From Pomphorhynchus laevis (lineage: Eukaryota; Acanthocephala; Palaeacanthocephala; Echinorhynchida; Pomphorhynchidae): a DNA stretch of 64,000 bases. This document shows, in pieces, positions 47,519-59,688 of this stretch. The notes below the pieces were generated by a model. It was not told the DNA's origin. It worked only from the letters and a program-made list of their open reading frames with translations, and did no database searches. Position 1 is the stretch's first letter; each line of letters starts with the position of its first letter. A program made the position numbers and the translations under genes. Where the stretch lies: positions 1 to 64,000 of the forward strand of contig WNNJ02002308.1 of the NCBI GenBank assembly GCA_012934845.2. The letters are read 5' to 3'.

Positions 47519-49205
47519 TAATTTGAAAATAACGTTTTTTAAAGATAAAATTAATAAAGATATGAATAAAGAACTTACTAAATTAAAGGATAATTATATA
47601 ATAACAACTATTGATAAAGCTAGTAATAACTTTGTCCTCACATGCAAAAAGCTTTATTATGATATACTAACGAAAGAGGTTAATTCTAATGATTTAAATG
47701 TAAATCCAACATATGAACGTAGTGAGTTGAGTTTTGAAACAACTATTACAAGTCACTGTTCTATAATGGATAAAAAGGGTATAAAGGTTGAATCAGATAA
47801 TAAAACTATACCTATATTATATTGGAATCCAAAATTACATAAAAATCCAATAAAACCTAGGTTCATATGTAGTGCGTTTAAATGTACATTAAAACCACTT
47901 TCTGTCTGTATGAATAAAATACTTAAAGTAATTAAAGCACACTTTAAAAAATATTGCAAGGTAATCGAAATTAATACTGGTATAAAACACTATTTCAGTA
48001 TTAATTCTACAAAAGAATTTTTAGAACAGACAAAAGGAATAAATTTTCAAAATATAAATACATACGATTTTAGTACGCTTTATACAAATCTAGATTTAGT
48101 AGATATTAAAGAAGCGTTAGTAAAATTAATTAATCTTATATTCGGAAAAAGATATACATATATATGTTATAATAATTATAACGCGTATCTAACAAAAATT
48201 AAACCATCAAGTAAATATAAATATATGGATAAAATTAAATTAATAGAATCCTTAAATATTTTGATAAATCAAAATTATTTAAAAGTAGGGACATCTATAT
48301 TTAGACAAGTAAAAAGTGTTCCAATGGGTGGTAATAGTAGCCCAATTATAGCTGACTTATTTTTAAGCTTTATAGAATATGAATTTGTTCATAACTGTGT
48401 AAAAACTAAATTTAAACAATATAAATATATGAAATACGTGTTTCGATACATTGATGATATATGTGTATTTAATTCTAATAATTTTTATTCAATTAGTGAA
48501 CACATTTATCCAGAAAGCCTTATTCTTAACAAAACCAATATTAATGATAAAGAAGGTGTATATCTAGATATGAACATTAAATTAACATTAACTAAAACTA
48601 CTATTAATTTATATCGTAAAGATGACATATTTAAATTTACAAGAAACATATTTTTGCATGAGCATTCATGCATACCATATAATATAAAATATAATACATT
48701 AAATAATTAAATTTTAAGAATTGCAACAATATGTCGAAACGATTTGTAACGATATTGGCTTTCTTTAAATCATTTAAATAATTTAATAGATATATATTTT
48801 TAACTATGTAATTACAAAAATACCATCAAACAGAAAATAGTAAAATATATAAATCAACACAATAATATAAAGAATAAATTTAAACTCTTAAGTGGCAAAT
48901 TTTTATGGATGGATAATAAATAATATACTTTGTATTAGAATAAGATACTAGATAGTTTTATCGGAGGAAATACATCATTAGCATGTATTTGGCCTCGCTG
49001 CTATGTTGGGTAGAGGAGTTAGGGGCCGAAACATGATAGCATAGCAGTTCCTTCCGATGACCATTAATTCGTATTTTGATACAACGTCTATTATTTATTA
49101 GTCAATTTATAAAAATGACTTTTATTTTAAATTTCAATTTTTTATCTTTACTTGATTTAAACAATAGAAAATCTAAAAACAATTATTAATTTTATTATTT
49201 AAAAT
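47519..49205 (+). mobile_element. Penelope-like element, longest RT copy, 5'-truncated
   Basis: PLE copy containing most of the RT, the C-terminus and the full 3' region with the conserved inverted repeat at about 49005-49045 and TATTTATTAGTCAATTTATA after it. The N-terminal GIY-YIG half is absent. It is the best-preserved RT among the copies but incomplete. Confidence 0.88.
47523..48710 (+). CDS. Penelope-like reverse transcriptase fragment
   Basis: An open frame of 395 residues. It includes TKLKDNYIITTIDKASNN, NKTIPILYWNPKLHKNPIKP (PLE-type WxPKLHK region), INTYDFSTLYTNLDLVDIKE (motif A), RQVKSVPMGGNSSPIIADLF (motif B) and YVFRYIDDICVFNSNN (motif C with intact YIDD), then FKFTRNIFLHEHSCIPYNIK. 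PLE reverse transcriptases are related to telomerase and prime on nicked DNA. This copy lacks the upstream nuclease portion, so it is a fossil fragment. Confidence 0.88.
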   Translation: MKITFFKDKINKDMNKELTKLKDNYIITTIDKASNNFVLTCKKLYYDILTKEVNSNDLNVNPTYERSELSFETTITSHCSIMDKKGIKVESDNKTIPILYWNPKLHKNPIKPRFICSAFKCTLKPLSVCMNKILKVIKAHFKKYCKVIEINTGIKHYFSINSTKEFLEQTKGINFQNINTYDFSTLYTNLDLVDIKEALVKLINLIFGKRYTYICYNNYNAYLTKIKPSSKYKYMDKIKLIESLNILINQNYLKVGTSIFRQVKSVPMGGNSSPIIADLFLSFIEYEFVHNCVKTKFKQYKYMKYVFRYIDDICVFNSNNFYSISEHIYPESLILNKTNINDKEGVYLDMNIKLTLTKTTINLYRKDDIFKFTRNIFLHEHSCIPYNIKYNTLNN

Positions 49206-49859
49206 AATAATTTATAAATAATATTATTATTTTAAATAATAATAGTCGTACAGATTAACCGTTTTATTTTATCGAACACAACTTGATTTAAATTATAAAA
49301 AAATCTTTTAACAATTATTTAATTATTAAATTATACATAATGATAAATAAAAATTAAATAATTAAATTAGAACTTATTTAATAATAAATAATTTAAATAT
49401 AAAGACAAATAATAAATTATGATCTAACATTTCATATAACTTATATCAAGTTAAAATTTAAAATTGAAATTTAAAGTAAAAGTCAATTGTTATGAATTGA
49501 ATAATAAATAACAGACGATGTATAATAAAGATTTGAGGTATAATTACAAATTAATTTTTCTCGTTAGTTTTTTCTTAATAATAGAACTGCTTGATCATTA
49601 AAACATTAAAATGCTTTTATATTTAAATCATTTCTTTTCTTATTTTCTTTTAAATTTCTAAAATCAACCAAATTTCACAAATTTGGTTGAATTTTTATTA
49701 AAAGCGACTATTGATGTCAAAATATATTGTGAATATACAAACGCTAATTGACTAATACAATTTAAATATTTTTTTTAGATAATAAATAGAAATTATTTAT
49801 TTATGAATAAAATGAAAAGCGCTGGCGATTTGTCTGTTAACTGACTGACAAAACGTTTT
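49206..49859. other. AT-rich DNA with a minus-strand PLE end
   Basis: No gene. About 49440-49530 resembles the PLE 3' terminal region on the minus strand (AATTGAATAATAAATAACAG). The rest shows nothing recognisable. Confidence 0.5.
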
Positions 49860-50330
49860 TGTCATCCTTTGATCGACTGAGAGGATGGGATGGTTTATCC
49901 TCAACGAGGAAGCGCAGTGTCGAAGTAGAATGTATCTGATTTGATGGTCTGGCATCTTTGCTACATTTTCGTACTTTCAATGGTCAGAGAGAAAAGGAAC
50001 GGCCCAAGGGATCTCCATGATGGATTACTTCACGAATTGAGAGGGTCGAGTCAGGCGAAACGAAAGAGTGCCTTGCACTGATACGTAAGGACGAACCACG
50101 GCAAGAGCTCTGGGACGTTCTCTCGGATCACCGCTCGTAAGTGTGCTCTAGACACTGAGTTGAAGGCGTTCGAGAGGTCGATATTCACCAAGGTCTAATT
50201 TTTGTCGTTGGCATGTTGCTCGCGGATTCGGTGCGTCAAATTCTCACATAGCGATCCGCCACTAAAGGCTCGTAACATATTCTGGAGATGATTTGGTCTT
50301 AGCCTCATACAACCTGGTCATGACCCTGAA
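49860..50330 (-). pseudogene. Old RLE-LINE RT relic (K-like)
   Basis: The minus strand around 50190-50080 reads TLVNIDLSNAFNSVSRAHLR, then AVIRENVPELLPWFVLTYQC, aligning with motif A and the following block of element K (SNAFNTIDRQCFIDAV). A motif B remnant (GDPLG-type) follows near 50020. Stops and frame changes are numerous. The region is less AT-rich than its surroundings. The element probably extended further upstream to about 50900, but homology there is too weak to call. Confidence 0.65.
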
Positions 50331-51789
50331 TTGAATGAGTTGATCGCTGCAAGGACTGCTTCGCGACTTATAATTAGTTACAAAGACGGATTGTTCGAAC
50401 GCCGTTCTGTAAGAGTAGTGGATGAGAGTGGTTGATTGTGACAGCTGCTGTATGTAGTGGATGTATACTTTTCAGAAGTGTCCGTGCTTCTGCAGTTGGG
50501 GTGGATATTCAAAGCGAGTTCTGACTTGCATTCGGTTATCGATTCGCATTTTGCGTGGCTTTGCTCTCGCTGATGGCAAATCCGGTAAGGCGGTTGTCGT
50601 GTAGGCGCTTATTCACTCGCAAATGATCTTTTCCACCTTCATGTTAACATTTGTCTGCATGTTGTGGGCAACTGAAGCACGATTTTGCGAAAAACGTCAA
50701 CTTTATCCACGAACCGACATCTCCAATTCGGAGTGCGCGTTTGATGTTGTTACAAAAATGGGTGGCTGTTAGGACCCATGCTTTGAACGGTATGAGTATG
50801 AACGTTGGCGATTCTTTACTCCAGCATGATTGAAGACACGATAGACGGTTTGAATCGTTACTCGAACGAGTGGAATTGCTAAGGGTGATTTGATGACCTA
50901 TGTGGTGTCTCCGTTGGATTGAGCCTCTAGCACATGGTCAAAACAGTTCTGAAGGAATCTCTTTTCCTAACCTGGACATCTTATATCTTTGAACTTGTGG
51001 AATTGTAACCTTCCACAAGAAGTCAAGGCAATGTCTCTCTAGAAGAGGTGATAAGGACGCTTTCTCCTTCCATTATTGTAGTTAATTGCGCCGTATCTTT
51101 AAAATTAATGTAAATTACTTGTCGATAAGTAATTGTCGATAATGTTGTAAGCACATTGTAGATATCCATGATTACATTTGAACTCCTTGTACGTATATTA
51201 TTTTTTGACTTCTTTGTAATCGTATATCTTAAATCTCTTATTTTTTTATGTTACACGTATATTCTTATTTTTTGGCTTCTTTGTAATTGTATAAATTGTA
51301 AGTATTTATAACCAAGAAATTTTTTATAAATTTTCCTAAAAACAAAGGATAACAACGTATTAGCTAAACTGAAAAATTGGAATTAAAAGCCACCACGCGT
51401 TTTGCAGTAATCATGTATATAACGATTCGCCCTCTTATTGTGCTGATCTTATCATATCTTATTATTTGTCATGTGATGTCTTTTTTACAATTAAGGTTAC
51501 CCACAAATGAGTCCATGTAATGGAAGTTGTTTATACGGCGAATAAGATGATTATTTATACGATTGAACTGGTGCCATCAATAATTTTCTTATTGCTAGCG
51601 ATGTAAACTTCTAGGGTGTAATTGATAAATATCCTAAATTCACAAATATTATCGCTACATGAATAATGCCTTTCCGAGTTCCGATCAACAATTTGACAAT
51701 ATACTTTTTCTGAAGTGGATCCGATATATCCTAGTGCAATGCAGATAACATCATCACTAGAAAGGAAGGACATTCCTATTTTAACTGTC
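50331..51789. other. No confident gene; possible extension of the RT relic
   Basis: 50331-50950 is relatively GC-rich and may be more of the decayed LINE. 51190-51295 contains an approximate 39-bp repeat (TATTTTTTGRCTTCTTTGTAA-like, twice). 51590-51665 resembles 38036-38105. Nothing else supported. Confidence 0.45.
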
Positions 51790-52210
51790 AGTTTTTGTGT
51801 AATTCATACATAAAATTGGATATGGCTAAATGATAGAACACATAATTATCTGTAAAGGATTTCTCTATCGACGTACCATATAGGCAGCCGCAAGTAAAAT
51901 CAAGCCTTGCTAATCGATCTATTGTGATATTTTTGGTTTTAAAAATGACTAGGTTAGGAACTGGTAACAGATGATGTTCAACTACAACAGTGTTGCGCAT
52001 GCTGCGAAATCTCTATCGACGTACCATATAGGCAGCCGCAAGTAAAATCAAGCCTTGTTGATCGATCTATTGGGATATTTTTGGTTTTAAAAATGACTAG
52101 GTTAGGAACTGGTAACAGATGATGTTCAACTACAACAGTGTTGCGCATGCTGCGAAATTCCGAAGCGATCAAGTTTTTGATTGCATTGTGATGAACGGTT
52201 AATATTAATG
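51790..52210 (-). pseudogene. RLE-LINE nuclease relic with internal tandem duplication
   Basis: The minus strand encodes VHHNAIKNLIASEFRSMRNT, HHLLPVPNLVIFKTKN, DRLARLDFTCGCLYGTSIEK, then NYVFYHLAISNF. This matches the LINE C nuclease (RHDSIRD, EPTLLPVNSS, DARLDIACCGFYGSRSERT, FDTCVFNVFAPSN). A 148-bp segment is repeated in tandem (51863-52010 and 52011-52158). It is an old, dead fragment. Confidence 0.7.
51863..52158. repeat. 148-bp tandem duplication
   Basis: Two adjacent 148-bp units both beginning CTCTATCGACGTACCATATA and differing at only a few bases, so the duplication is younger than the decay of the LINE it lies in. Confidence 0.85.
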
Positions 52211-53335
52211 GTTCGCATATGCATTTCGTCGGTTATCGATAAGTTTTGAGTCGTACTGAAATTGCGTCATGAAATTGAGTTGACAAAGTACGATCCGAGC
52301 TATCGGAAGAACAAGTACTAAGTTAACGATAACTATATAGTTAATAGCGATATGATCAAGACAACGCTTAAGCTGCACATTTGTTTGTTCGTTTACCAAG
52401 TCATATCTCATTTATTTAATAACATTTCATTTTATTTCTTGATTAGTATTTGTTTTATACTCCACTGAGAAATGACCAAAAGAGCCTGTTCGAAATTCAC
52501 GCTGTTAAAGCATTTTTGGCGTAAAGTACCAGGATACAATGCATGTCCGATTGAGTAAAGTCTTGCTTGATTGTGTAAATGACAAACTTGATTCCACAAC
52601 TAAATACAAGTGTATTACGGATTCGTCTTAGCAGGATCTGATCAACAATGTAATTTAAAACTTGACCAATACTTATTAGGTGTATACGATGACATTTACC
52701 CAAAGATTCCAATTGAGACACTTTAAGTACATCTAGGTGATCGTATTTCATCCGAACAGTCTCCGATCATCGCAAATTCTGTAACATTTTCAGTAGTTGA
52801 TTATTTGCTTCGCAACCGAAGTCAATAAATAATGAACGCCACAATTGTGTATCTAGTCTAGAAGACTTGGCTAGCCATACTTATCTTTTGAGACAAATAT
52901 TACATACTTGGTAAACTCGTAACTAAAATGAGTTAATCTAAATTTGAGATTTCGTTTTTTTTAATGATTTAATAAAACAGTGCTCATTCACCTCTACCTG
53001 TTATTTCCTTCTATAAATCGGTTTTTAGTATTCGGTCTGATTACTATTCCGGCTTTGGCAATCTTGTGGCTTCTGGAATACACCACAACTAACTAATTTT
53101 GTGAGGTTTCGCAAAATTCAAGGATTATTTAACTTTCATTGTAAAATTTGTACTTGCCAACTAAGTTTCACTATCCTGCCCCATTCCATAATTTTACTTT
53201 ATTTTTCAAGAATTATTGTTTTTGATTTTATTCTTTATAGAATCATTCAGATCAGCATTTAGATTTAAAATCTAAAATAAAAATTAGATTTAAGTAGATC
53301 TAAAATAAAAATGCAACAAACTTGTATACATCCAA
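52211..53335. other. No confident gene
   Basis: Small minus-strand ORFs (52205-52411, 52497-52751) may continue the RLE relic upstream but show no diagnostic motif. The rest is AT-rich without recognised features. Confidence 0.45.
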
Positions 53336-54900
53336 TATTAAAATTTGGAAAATTTTATAATTGATGAAATTAAAAAGAAAATGAAAATAACAAACAATTA
53401 TAAAATGAAAGATCAAATTAAGAAATTAATTTGATCTAATTAATTTAATATAAAAATATTAAATTATAAAAATATTTATTCGGAAACTTCCGATTCATTA
53501 TAAAATGACTCAAATGCTTACTTTGGTAAGCTTATTAATAGTAAAAGCTTTAATACATCAAAGATAGACATTTGGAAAAGTTATATATTAGAATATAAAA
53601 TTAGAGAGAAAATGAAAATAACAAACAATTATAAAAGAAAAGATAAAATTAATAAAGATATGTATAAAGAACTTACCTAAATTAAAGGATAACTATATAA
53701 TAACAACTATTGATAAAGCTAGTAATAACTTTGTCTTCATATGCAAAAAGCTTTATTATGATATACTAGTGAAAGAGGTTAATTCTAATGATTTAAATGT
53801 AAATCCAACATATGAACGTAGTGAGTTGAGTTTAGAAACAATTATTACAAGTCACTGTTCTATAATGGATAAAAAGGGTATAAAGGTTGAATTAGATAAT
53901 AAAACTATACCTATATTATATTGGAATCCAAAATTACATAAAAATCCAATAAAACCTAGGTTCATATGTAGTGCGTTTAAATGTACATTAAAACCACTTT
54001 CTGTCTATATGAATAAAATACTTAAAGTAATTAAAGCACATTTTAAAAAATATTGCAAGGTAATCGAAATTAATACTGGTATAAAACACTATTTCAGTAT
54101 TAATTCTACAAAAGAATTTTTAGAACAGACAAAAGGAATAAATTTTCAAAATATAAATACATACGATTTTAGTACGCTTTATACAAATCTAGATTTAGTA
54201 GATATTAAAGAAGCGTTAGTAAAATTAATTAACCTTATATTTGGAAAAAGATACATATATATGTTATAATAATTTTAACGCGTATCTAACAAAAATTAAA
54301 CCATCAAGTAAATATAAATATATGGATAAAATCGAATTATTAGAATCTTTAAATATTTTAATAAATCAAAATAATTTAAAGGTAGGGACATCTATATTTA
54401 GACAAATAAAAGGTATTCCAATGGGAGGTTATAGTAGCCTAATAATAGCTGACTTATTTTTAAGCTTTATAGAACATGAATTTGATCATAACTGTTTAAA
54501 AAATAAATCTAAATTATATAAAGATATGAAATATATTTTGATATATTGATGTTATTTGTGTATTTAATTCTAATAATTTTTATTCTCTAAGCGAAAAAAA
54601 TTATCCAGGTAGTCTCATTCTTAATAAAACCAATATTAATGATAAAGAAGGTATATTCTGAAAGGTTATTTTCTGAAAAAATTTTAAGCTATTTAGAATA
54701 TGAATTTGTGTAAGTGTTTAAAAGATAAGGATATAAAATATATTCCGATACATTGAGGATATATGTGTGTTTATGTGTAATATATTAATTATCTAATACT
54801 TTTTATTTAATAAGTGAACAAATTTATCCAAGTAGTTGGATAAAGATGTTGATGATAAAGAAGGTATTTATAGAAATGAACATCAAATTAACATAAATTA
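53336..54900 (+). mobile_element. Penelope-like element, linker and RT
   Basis: Two starts: a small piece at 53336-53420 (KMKITNNYK-type) and a longer copy from about 53450 with KMKITNNYKRKDKINKDMYK, RT A-region INTYDFSTLYTNLDLVDIKE (open frame 53769-54269) and motif B GTSIFRQIKGIPMGG (54241-54549). The end (54550-54900) is decayed and internally rearranged. It is a broken fossil. Confidence 0.82.
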
Positions 54901-55379
54901 AATCTACCTAATCGAGATTATTATATAAACTCTTAAAATAAGGTTATGTAATATAATAATTAAATAATTATTAATCGATCACATGAGGCTACCTATTTTG
55001 TCTAATAAATAAATGTAAATATTGAAATATCCTGATTTTAAAGAATAAATATTAAAATTAATAATTTAAATTTAAATAAACAAATTTTTATTTAAAGGTA
55101 GCATTTCACTTATAAGTTGATATGTTGCATTTGTGCATTGGATCAAAGTAAAATTTCTACAACACTAAATTATGATACACTCTGTGAGATTATCTCTTCA
55201 GGGGATTGTACTCGATCGAATTGTGAACTGATCACGGTTACAATATGCTAAAATTGTCATTCTTAAAATAATGAAATTTTAAGAATTGCAGTAATAATAT
55301 TAATTATCAGTAAATATTATAATATTATCTTTACTATATTATATTATATTTGTATTATTTTCTGCCCCTATTCCTCTAT
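54901..55379. other. AT-rich spacer, no gene seen
   Basis: The block near 54980 (ATGAGGCTACCTATTTTGTC) weakly resembles 36410-36440. Nothing else recognised. Confidence 0.45.
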
Positions 55380-56830
55380 CCAACATAGATCTGGGGTCAA
55401 ACACGTGCTAATGACGTATTTCCTCTAATTAAATTTGATTATCTGTATCATTTTTAATACAAAGTATATTATTTATTATCCATCCATGAAAATAATCCGC
55501 CAATTATTTTAAATTTATTTTTTATATTATTGTGTTGATTTTACAATTTTCTGTTTGATGATATTTTTATAGTAACCTAGTTTAACCTTTCTCTTTGATA
55601 ATGAATATTTTCATTTAAGAAACTTGATAATAAATATTCGGATAAGGTCACTAATAACACAGTGATTGCACAGTGTAATAACACAGTGTGTTGATTTATA
55701 TATTCTACTATTTTCTGCTTGATGTTATTTTTATAGTAACCTAGTTTAAAATATGTATCTATTAAATTATTTAAATGATTTTGAAGAAAGCCAATATCAT
55801 TACATATTGTTGCAATTCTTAAAATTTCATTATTTAATGTATTATATTTTATATATGGTATGCATGAATGCTCATGCAAAAATATGTTTCTTGTAAATTT
55901 AAATACATTCAAATACATGCTAATGATGTATTTCCTCTGAAATAACTATCTAGTATCTTATTATAATACAAAGTATATTATTTATTATCCATCCATAAAA
56001 ATTTGCCACTTAAGAGTTTAAATTTATTCTTTATATTATTGTGTTGATTTATATATTTTACTATTTTCTGCTTGATGTTATTTTTATAGTAACCTAGTTT
56101 AAAATATGTATCTATTAAATTATTTAAATGATTTTGAAGAAAGCCAATATCATTACATATTGTTGCAATTCTTAAAATTTCATTATTTAATGTATTATAT
56201 TTTATATTATATGGTATGCATGAATGCTCATGCAAAAATATGTTTCTTGTAAATTTAAATACATTCAAATACATGCTAATGATGTATTTTCTCTGAAATA
56301 ACTATCTAGTATCTTATTCTAATACAAAGTATATTATTTATTTCCATCCATAAAAATTTGCCACTTAAGAGTTTAAATTTATTCTTTATATTATTGTGTT
56401 GATTTATTATTTTACTATTTTCTGCTTGATGTTATTTTATAGTAACCTAGTTTAAAATATGTATCTTTTAAATTATTTAAATGATTTTGAAGAAAACCAA
56501 TATCGTTACAAATTGTTGCATTTCTTAAAATTTCATTATTTAATGTATTATATTTTATTAAATTTCAAAAGTAAAGTATATTTTTGTAAATTTAAATGTC
56601 ATGTTTACGATATAAATTAATAGTAGCTTTAATACATGCTAATGATGTATTTCGTCTGATAAAACTATCTAGTATCTTATTCTAATACAAAGTATATTAT
56701 TTGTTATCCATCCATAAAAATTTGCAACTTAAGAGTTTAAATTTATTTTTAATATTATTGTGTTGATTTATATATTTTACTATTTTCTGTTTGATGGTAT
56801 TTTTATAGTAACCTAATTGAACTGATCATA
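55380..56830 (-). mobile_element. Tandem array of PLE 3'-end fragments
   Basis: Four head-to-tail partial units on the minus strand, starting near 55400, 55915, 56273 and 56633. Each carries the start of the PLE 3' region (CATGCTAATGATGTATTT) followed by the RT C-terminal coding segment (LGYYKNNIKQKIV ... HEHSCIPY). The 55915 and 56273 units are about 358-360 bases and almost identical, with the same internal junction (TTAAATACATTCAAATACATG). Confidence 0.85.
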
Positions 56831-57615
56831 TTGGTTACAATATGCTAAAATTTTCGGTATCACATTTAAATTTACAAGAAACATATTTTTGCATAAAATG
56901 CTTTAAATAATGAAATTTTAAGAATTCCCATAATAATATTGGCTATTAAATCATGAGAATTTTCGGTGCATCAAATTTCAGTTTTTATTTCCGCCAAAAT
57001 TAATCTGTTTTTAAGACAACAATATAATTTAAATATAAACAATATAATTTGTTTTTAAGACAACAAATTATATAATTAGCGGAAAGTCTCGTTTTATAAT
57101 GATTCTATTAATTTAACGGTATTCCAACGATCCATTTTACAAATAAGTCGTCATACATTGTTTTATAAATTAAAACAAAAATTAGAAATCAAATGTCATC
57201 GACAATAATTGATTTTAATCCTTAATCGTTTCAATATTTTAAATAAAACTACATGAACTTGAATTTTTTAAAATACAATACACTATAGAAAATAATGTAT
57301 TTTAATTCAGTTTAAAAGAGTATATTGAAATACTTCTTTGCTATTGAAATGTTGCTGTACACCAAGCGCGTGTATTACAGAGATAACCATTTATTTGAAC
57401 ATTTATTAAACGTTTATTATTTTTATATTTTCGTTTTTTATTTTTATTGTTTTTGATTTCGTGATAGGGTAAGAAAACCATCATACAAAATACATTTCCG
57501 GTTTTCAGGACACGGTTAAATATTTTGTTTCTAAAAATTCTTCTACTACGAAAAAGAGGACTGCGATTTGGTTACTTGAATGTGTAATTGTATTATAAGA
57601 ATCATGGAATAATTT
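56831..57615. other. AT-rich spacer, small PLE scrap
   Basis: 56870-56950 has a scrap of the PLE HEHSC/ILRI region in plus orientation. The rest, to 57615, has no gene or repeat. Confidence 0.5.
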
Positions 57616-58060
57616 AATCTATGCATATTTAAAACTACGTTACTATAAAAATAAAATCAAACAGAAAATAGTAAAATATATAAATCAACAAAATAATGTA
57701 TTAGAATAATAAATAATGTACTTTGTATAGAATAAGATACAAGAGAATCAAATTTTATCAGAGGAAATACGTCCTTAACACGTATTTGCCCCACTGTTAT
57801 GCTGTGTCGAAGAATAGTTGTCGAAACCTGATAAAATAGTTGTTCCTCGTGACGTCTACAATATAATATAAAATATAATACATTAAATAATGAAATTTTA
57901 ACAATCGCAACAATTTGTAACGATATTGGTTTTCTTCAAAATCATTTAAATAATTTAATAGATACATATTTTAAACTAGGTTACTATAAAAATAAAATCA
58001 AACAGAAAATAGTAAAATATATAAATCAACAGAATAATGTATTAGAATAAGAAATAATGT
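57616..58060 (+). mobile_element. Two tandem PLE 3'-end fragments
   Basis: The first (57620-57850) holds the RT C-terminus and 3' region with CGAAACCTGATAAAATAG. The second (57862-58060) repeats the C-terminal coding end (ICNDIGFLQNHLNNLIDTYF). Head-to-tail, plus strand, broken. Confidence 0.8.
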
Positions 58061-58234
58061 ACTTATTGACCTGTGGACTTTGTTTTCCCGGTAATCTGAC
58101 CTCTGTCAGAAATACTGAAACTATGTATTATTGGTTAGGACTTTATTATTTTTTCTTATTTTCAAACAAGTTTGATGAATTATTAATTCTTAAAAAGGGA
58201 GAAGTTTGCATCCCAAGGTGTTTACACTTTAAAA

Positions 58235-58440
58235 TGTAAACTGCTTCACGTGATCACGTTTAAGAGACCAGGTAATGTTCAATAGCTGGGTCGCGTAGCG
58301 CGTGGATTGAAGGTGGTAGATCTTTATAGATCTTGTTCCAGCCTGCAACCGCCTGAAGCAGGGCAGCCCCTTGTCAGATGCTGGTGGATGGCCCGTTGTA
58401 AGTTTAGTCTGAGTCATCTAAACTAGGTGGCGACACCGAA
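58235..58440 (+). other. GC-richer structured segment upstream of a PLE
   Basis: About 200 bases unlike the AT-rich surroundings, with several potential stems: TTCAAT (58278-58283) with ATTGAA (58306-58311) enclosing CGCG/CGCG, AGATCT repeated around TTAT, and CCTGC...GCAGG near 58345. It has no ORF. It may be the 5' UTR of the adjacent PLE, a SINE, or an unrelated RNA gene; I do not recognise it. Confidence 0.4.
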
Positions 58441-59688
58441 AAAGCAACGTTAAAAATTATGACTTAAAAGTTACATGTACTCAACCATATTGGAAAAATA
58501 CGTAAGTACTAATGATTTCAATTTTAGATCTTTTAAATGTAACAGAAAAAATTGTATAGTTTGTGATGTTATAAATAATAACAATTGTATCGTAAGTAAT
58601 ACGACAAACAAATGTTTTTCATTAAATATTAATAATAATTGTAACTGCAATACCGCAGGTGTAGTGTATCTAATACAATGTACATGTGGATTGCAATATA
58701 TAGGAAAAACATATCAAATGTTAAAAACTAGTTTAGGCAAAACATATATAATATACAGCATAATAGTCAAACTATATTTCATAAACATATGAGATTAATA
58801 GGACATGATATTAAAAACTGTAAATTATTTATATTAGAACATATTATCGAAGAAAACATATCAATATTAAATCAAAAAATATTAGAAAAATAAGATTTTT
58901 GGATTAAAACGCTTAATTCCATGTACCCATTAGGATTGAATGACGTGGTACAAGGAATTGGCAGAAGTAGTATAATACATAATAAACAACTATATTATAA
59001 TAATCCGGTTAAACGCAAACCAAGAAGTCATGGTGATAAAAGGAATAGGAAAAATAAAGTTAAAAATATTAAAAAAGATATGTATATAAATCAAGAATTA
59101 GAAATATTAAAACAACTTTTAAGAGATAATAAGCTAAAAGATCTTTATGTAAATATAAGAAGTTTTTCTAAAGATATCATATGTTCAATAAATCAAAAAT
59201 TAATTAACGACTATGATAGGCTAAGTTGTATAATAGACAGTTATTGTAATACAAAATACTATAATCGTACAATAAATGTTAATAATAACAATAGAAAATA
59301 TACATTAACCATAAACTTCATTAATAAATGTATAGATAACATAAATATAGACGGACTTTTAAATAATTCTAAAAGTAAAGAAATAATATGGTCAGATTTA
59401 AGTAAATATATTCCTAAAATAAGGTATAAACTCCTACCACCATTAGGACGAAAAATTTGTAATTATAATAAAGAATTAAAATCAATATGTAACGATAATA
59501 TTAGAAACATAATGGAAACAGAATGCAATTGTAAAAGTCTTAGTTTTGATAAAATAAATGAACATATATGTACCCATAATCTAGAATTAATTGAAAACTG
59601 TGATTGAGAAAGCTGCTGTTAAAAGGGTATAAATATATATTAAATAATAACAACGACAAAAATAAAATTTACAATTCGTTATATAACA
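58441..59688 (+). mobile_element. Penelope-like element N-terminal half (GIY-YIG first)
   Basis: Coding sequence on the plus strand in this order: a Cys cluster (CNRKNCIVC, then CNCN), a GIY-YIG nuclease (GVVYLIQCTCGLQYIGKTYQ, 58475-58890), the linker FWIKTLNSMYPLGLNDVVQG (58900-58970), a basic segment (KRKPRSHGDKRNRKNK) and the pre-RT region ending CTHNLELIENC (to 59607). The nuclease precedes the RT, as in the permuted PLE clade described as Naiad in invertebrates. The copy stops at 59688, where an inverted copy begins. It is a broken fossil. Confidence 0.82.
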
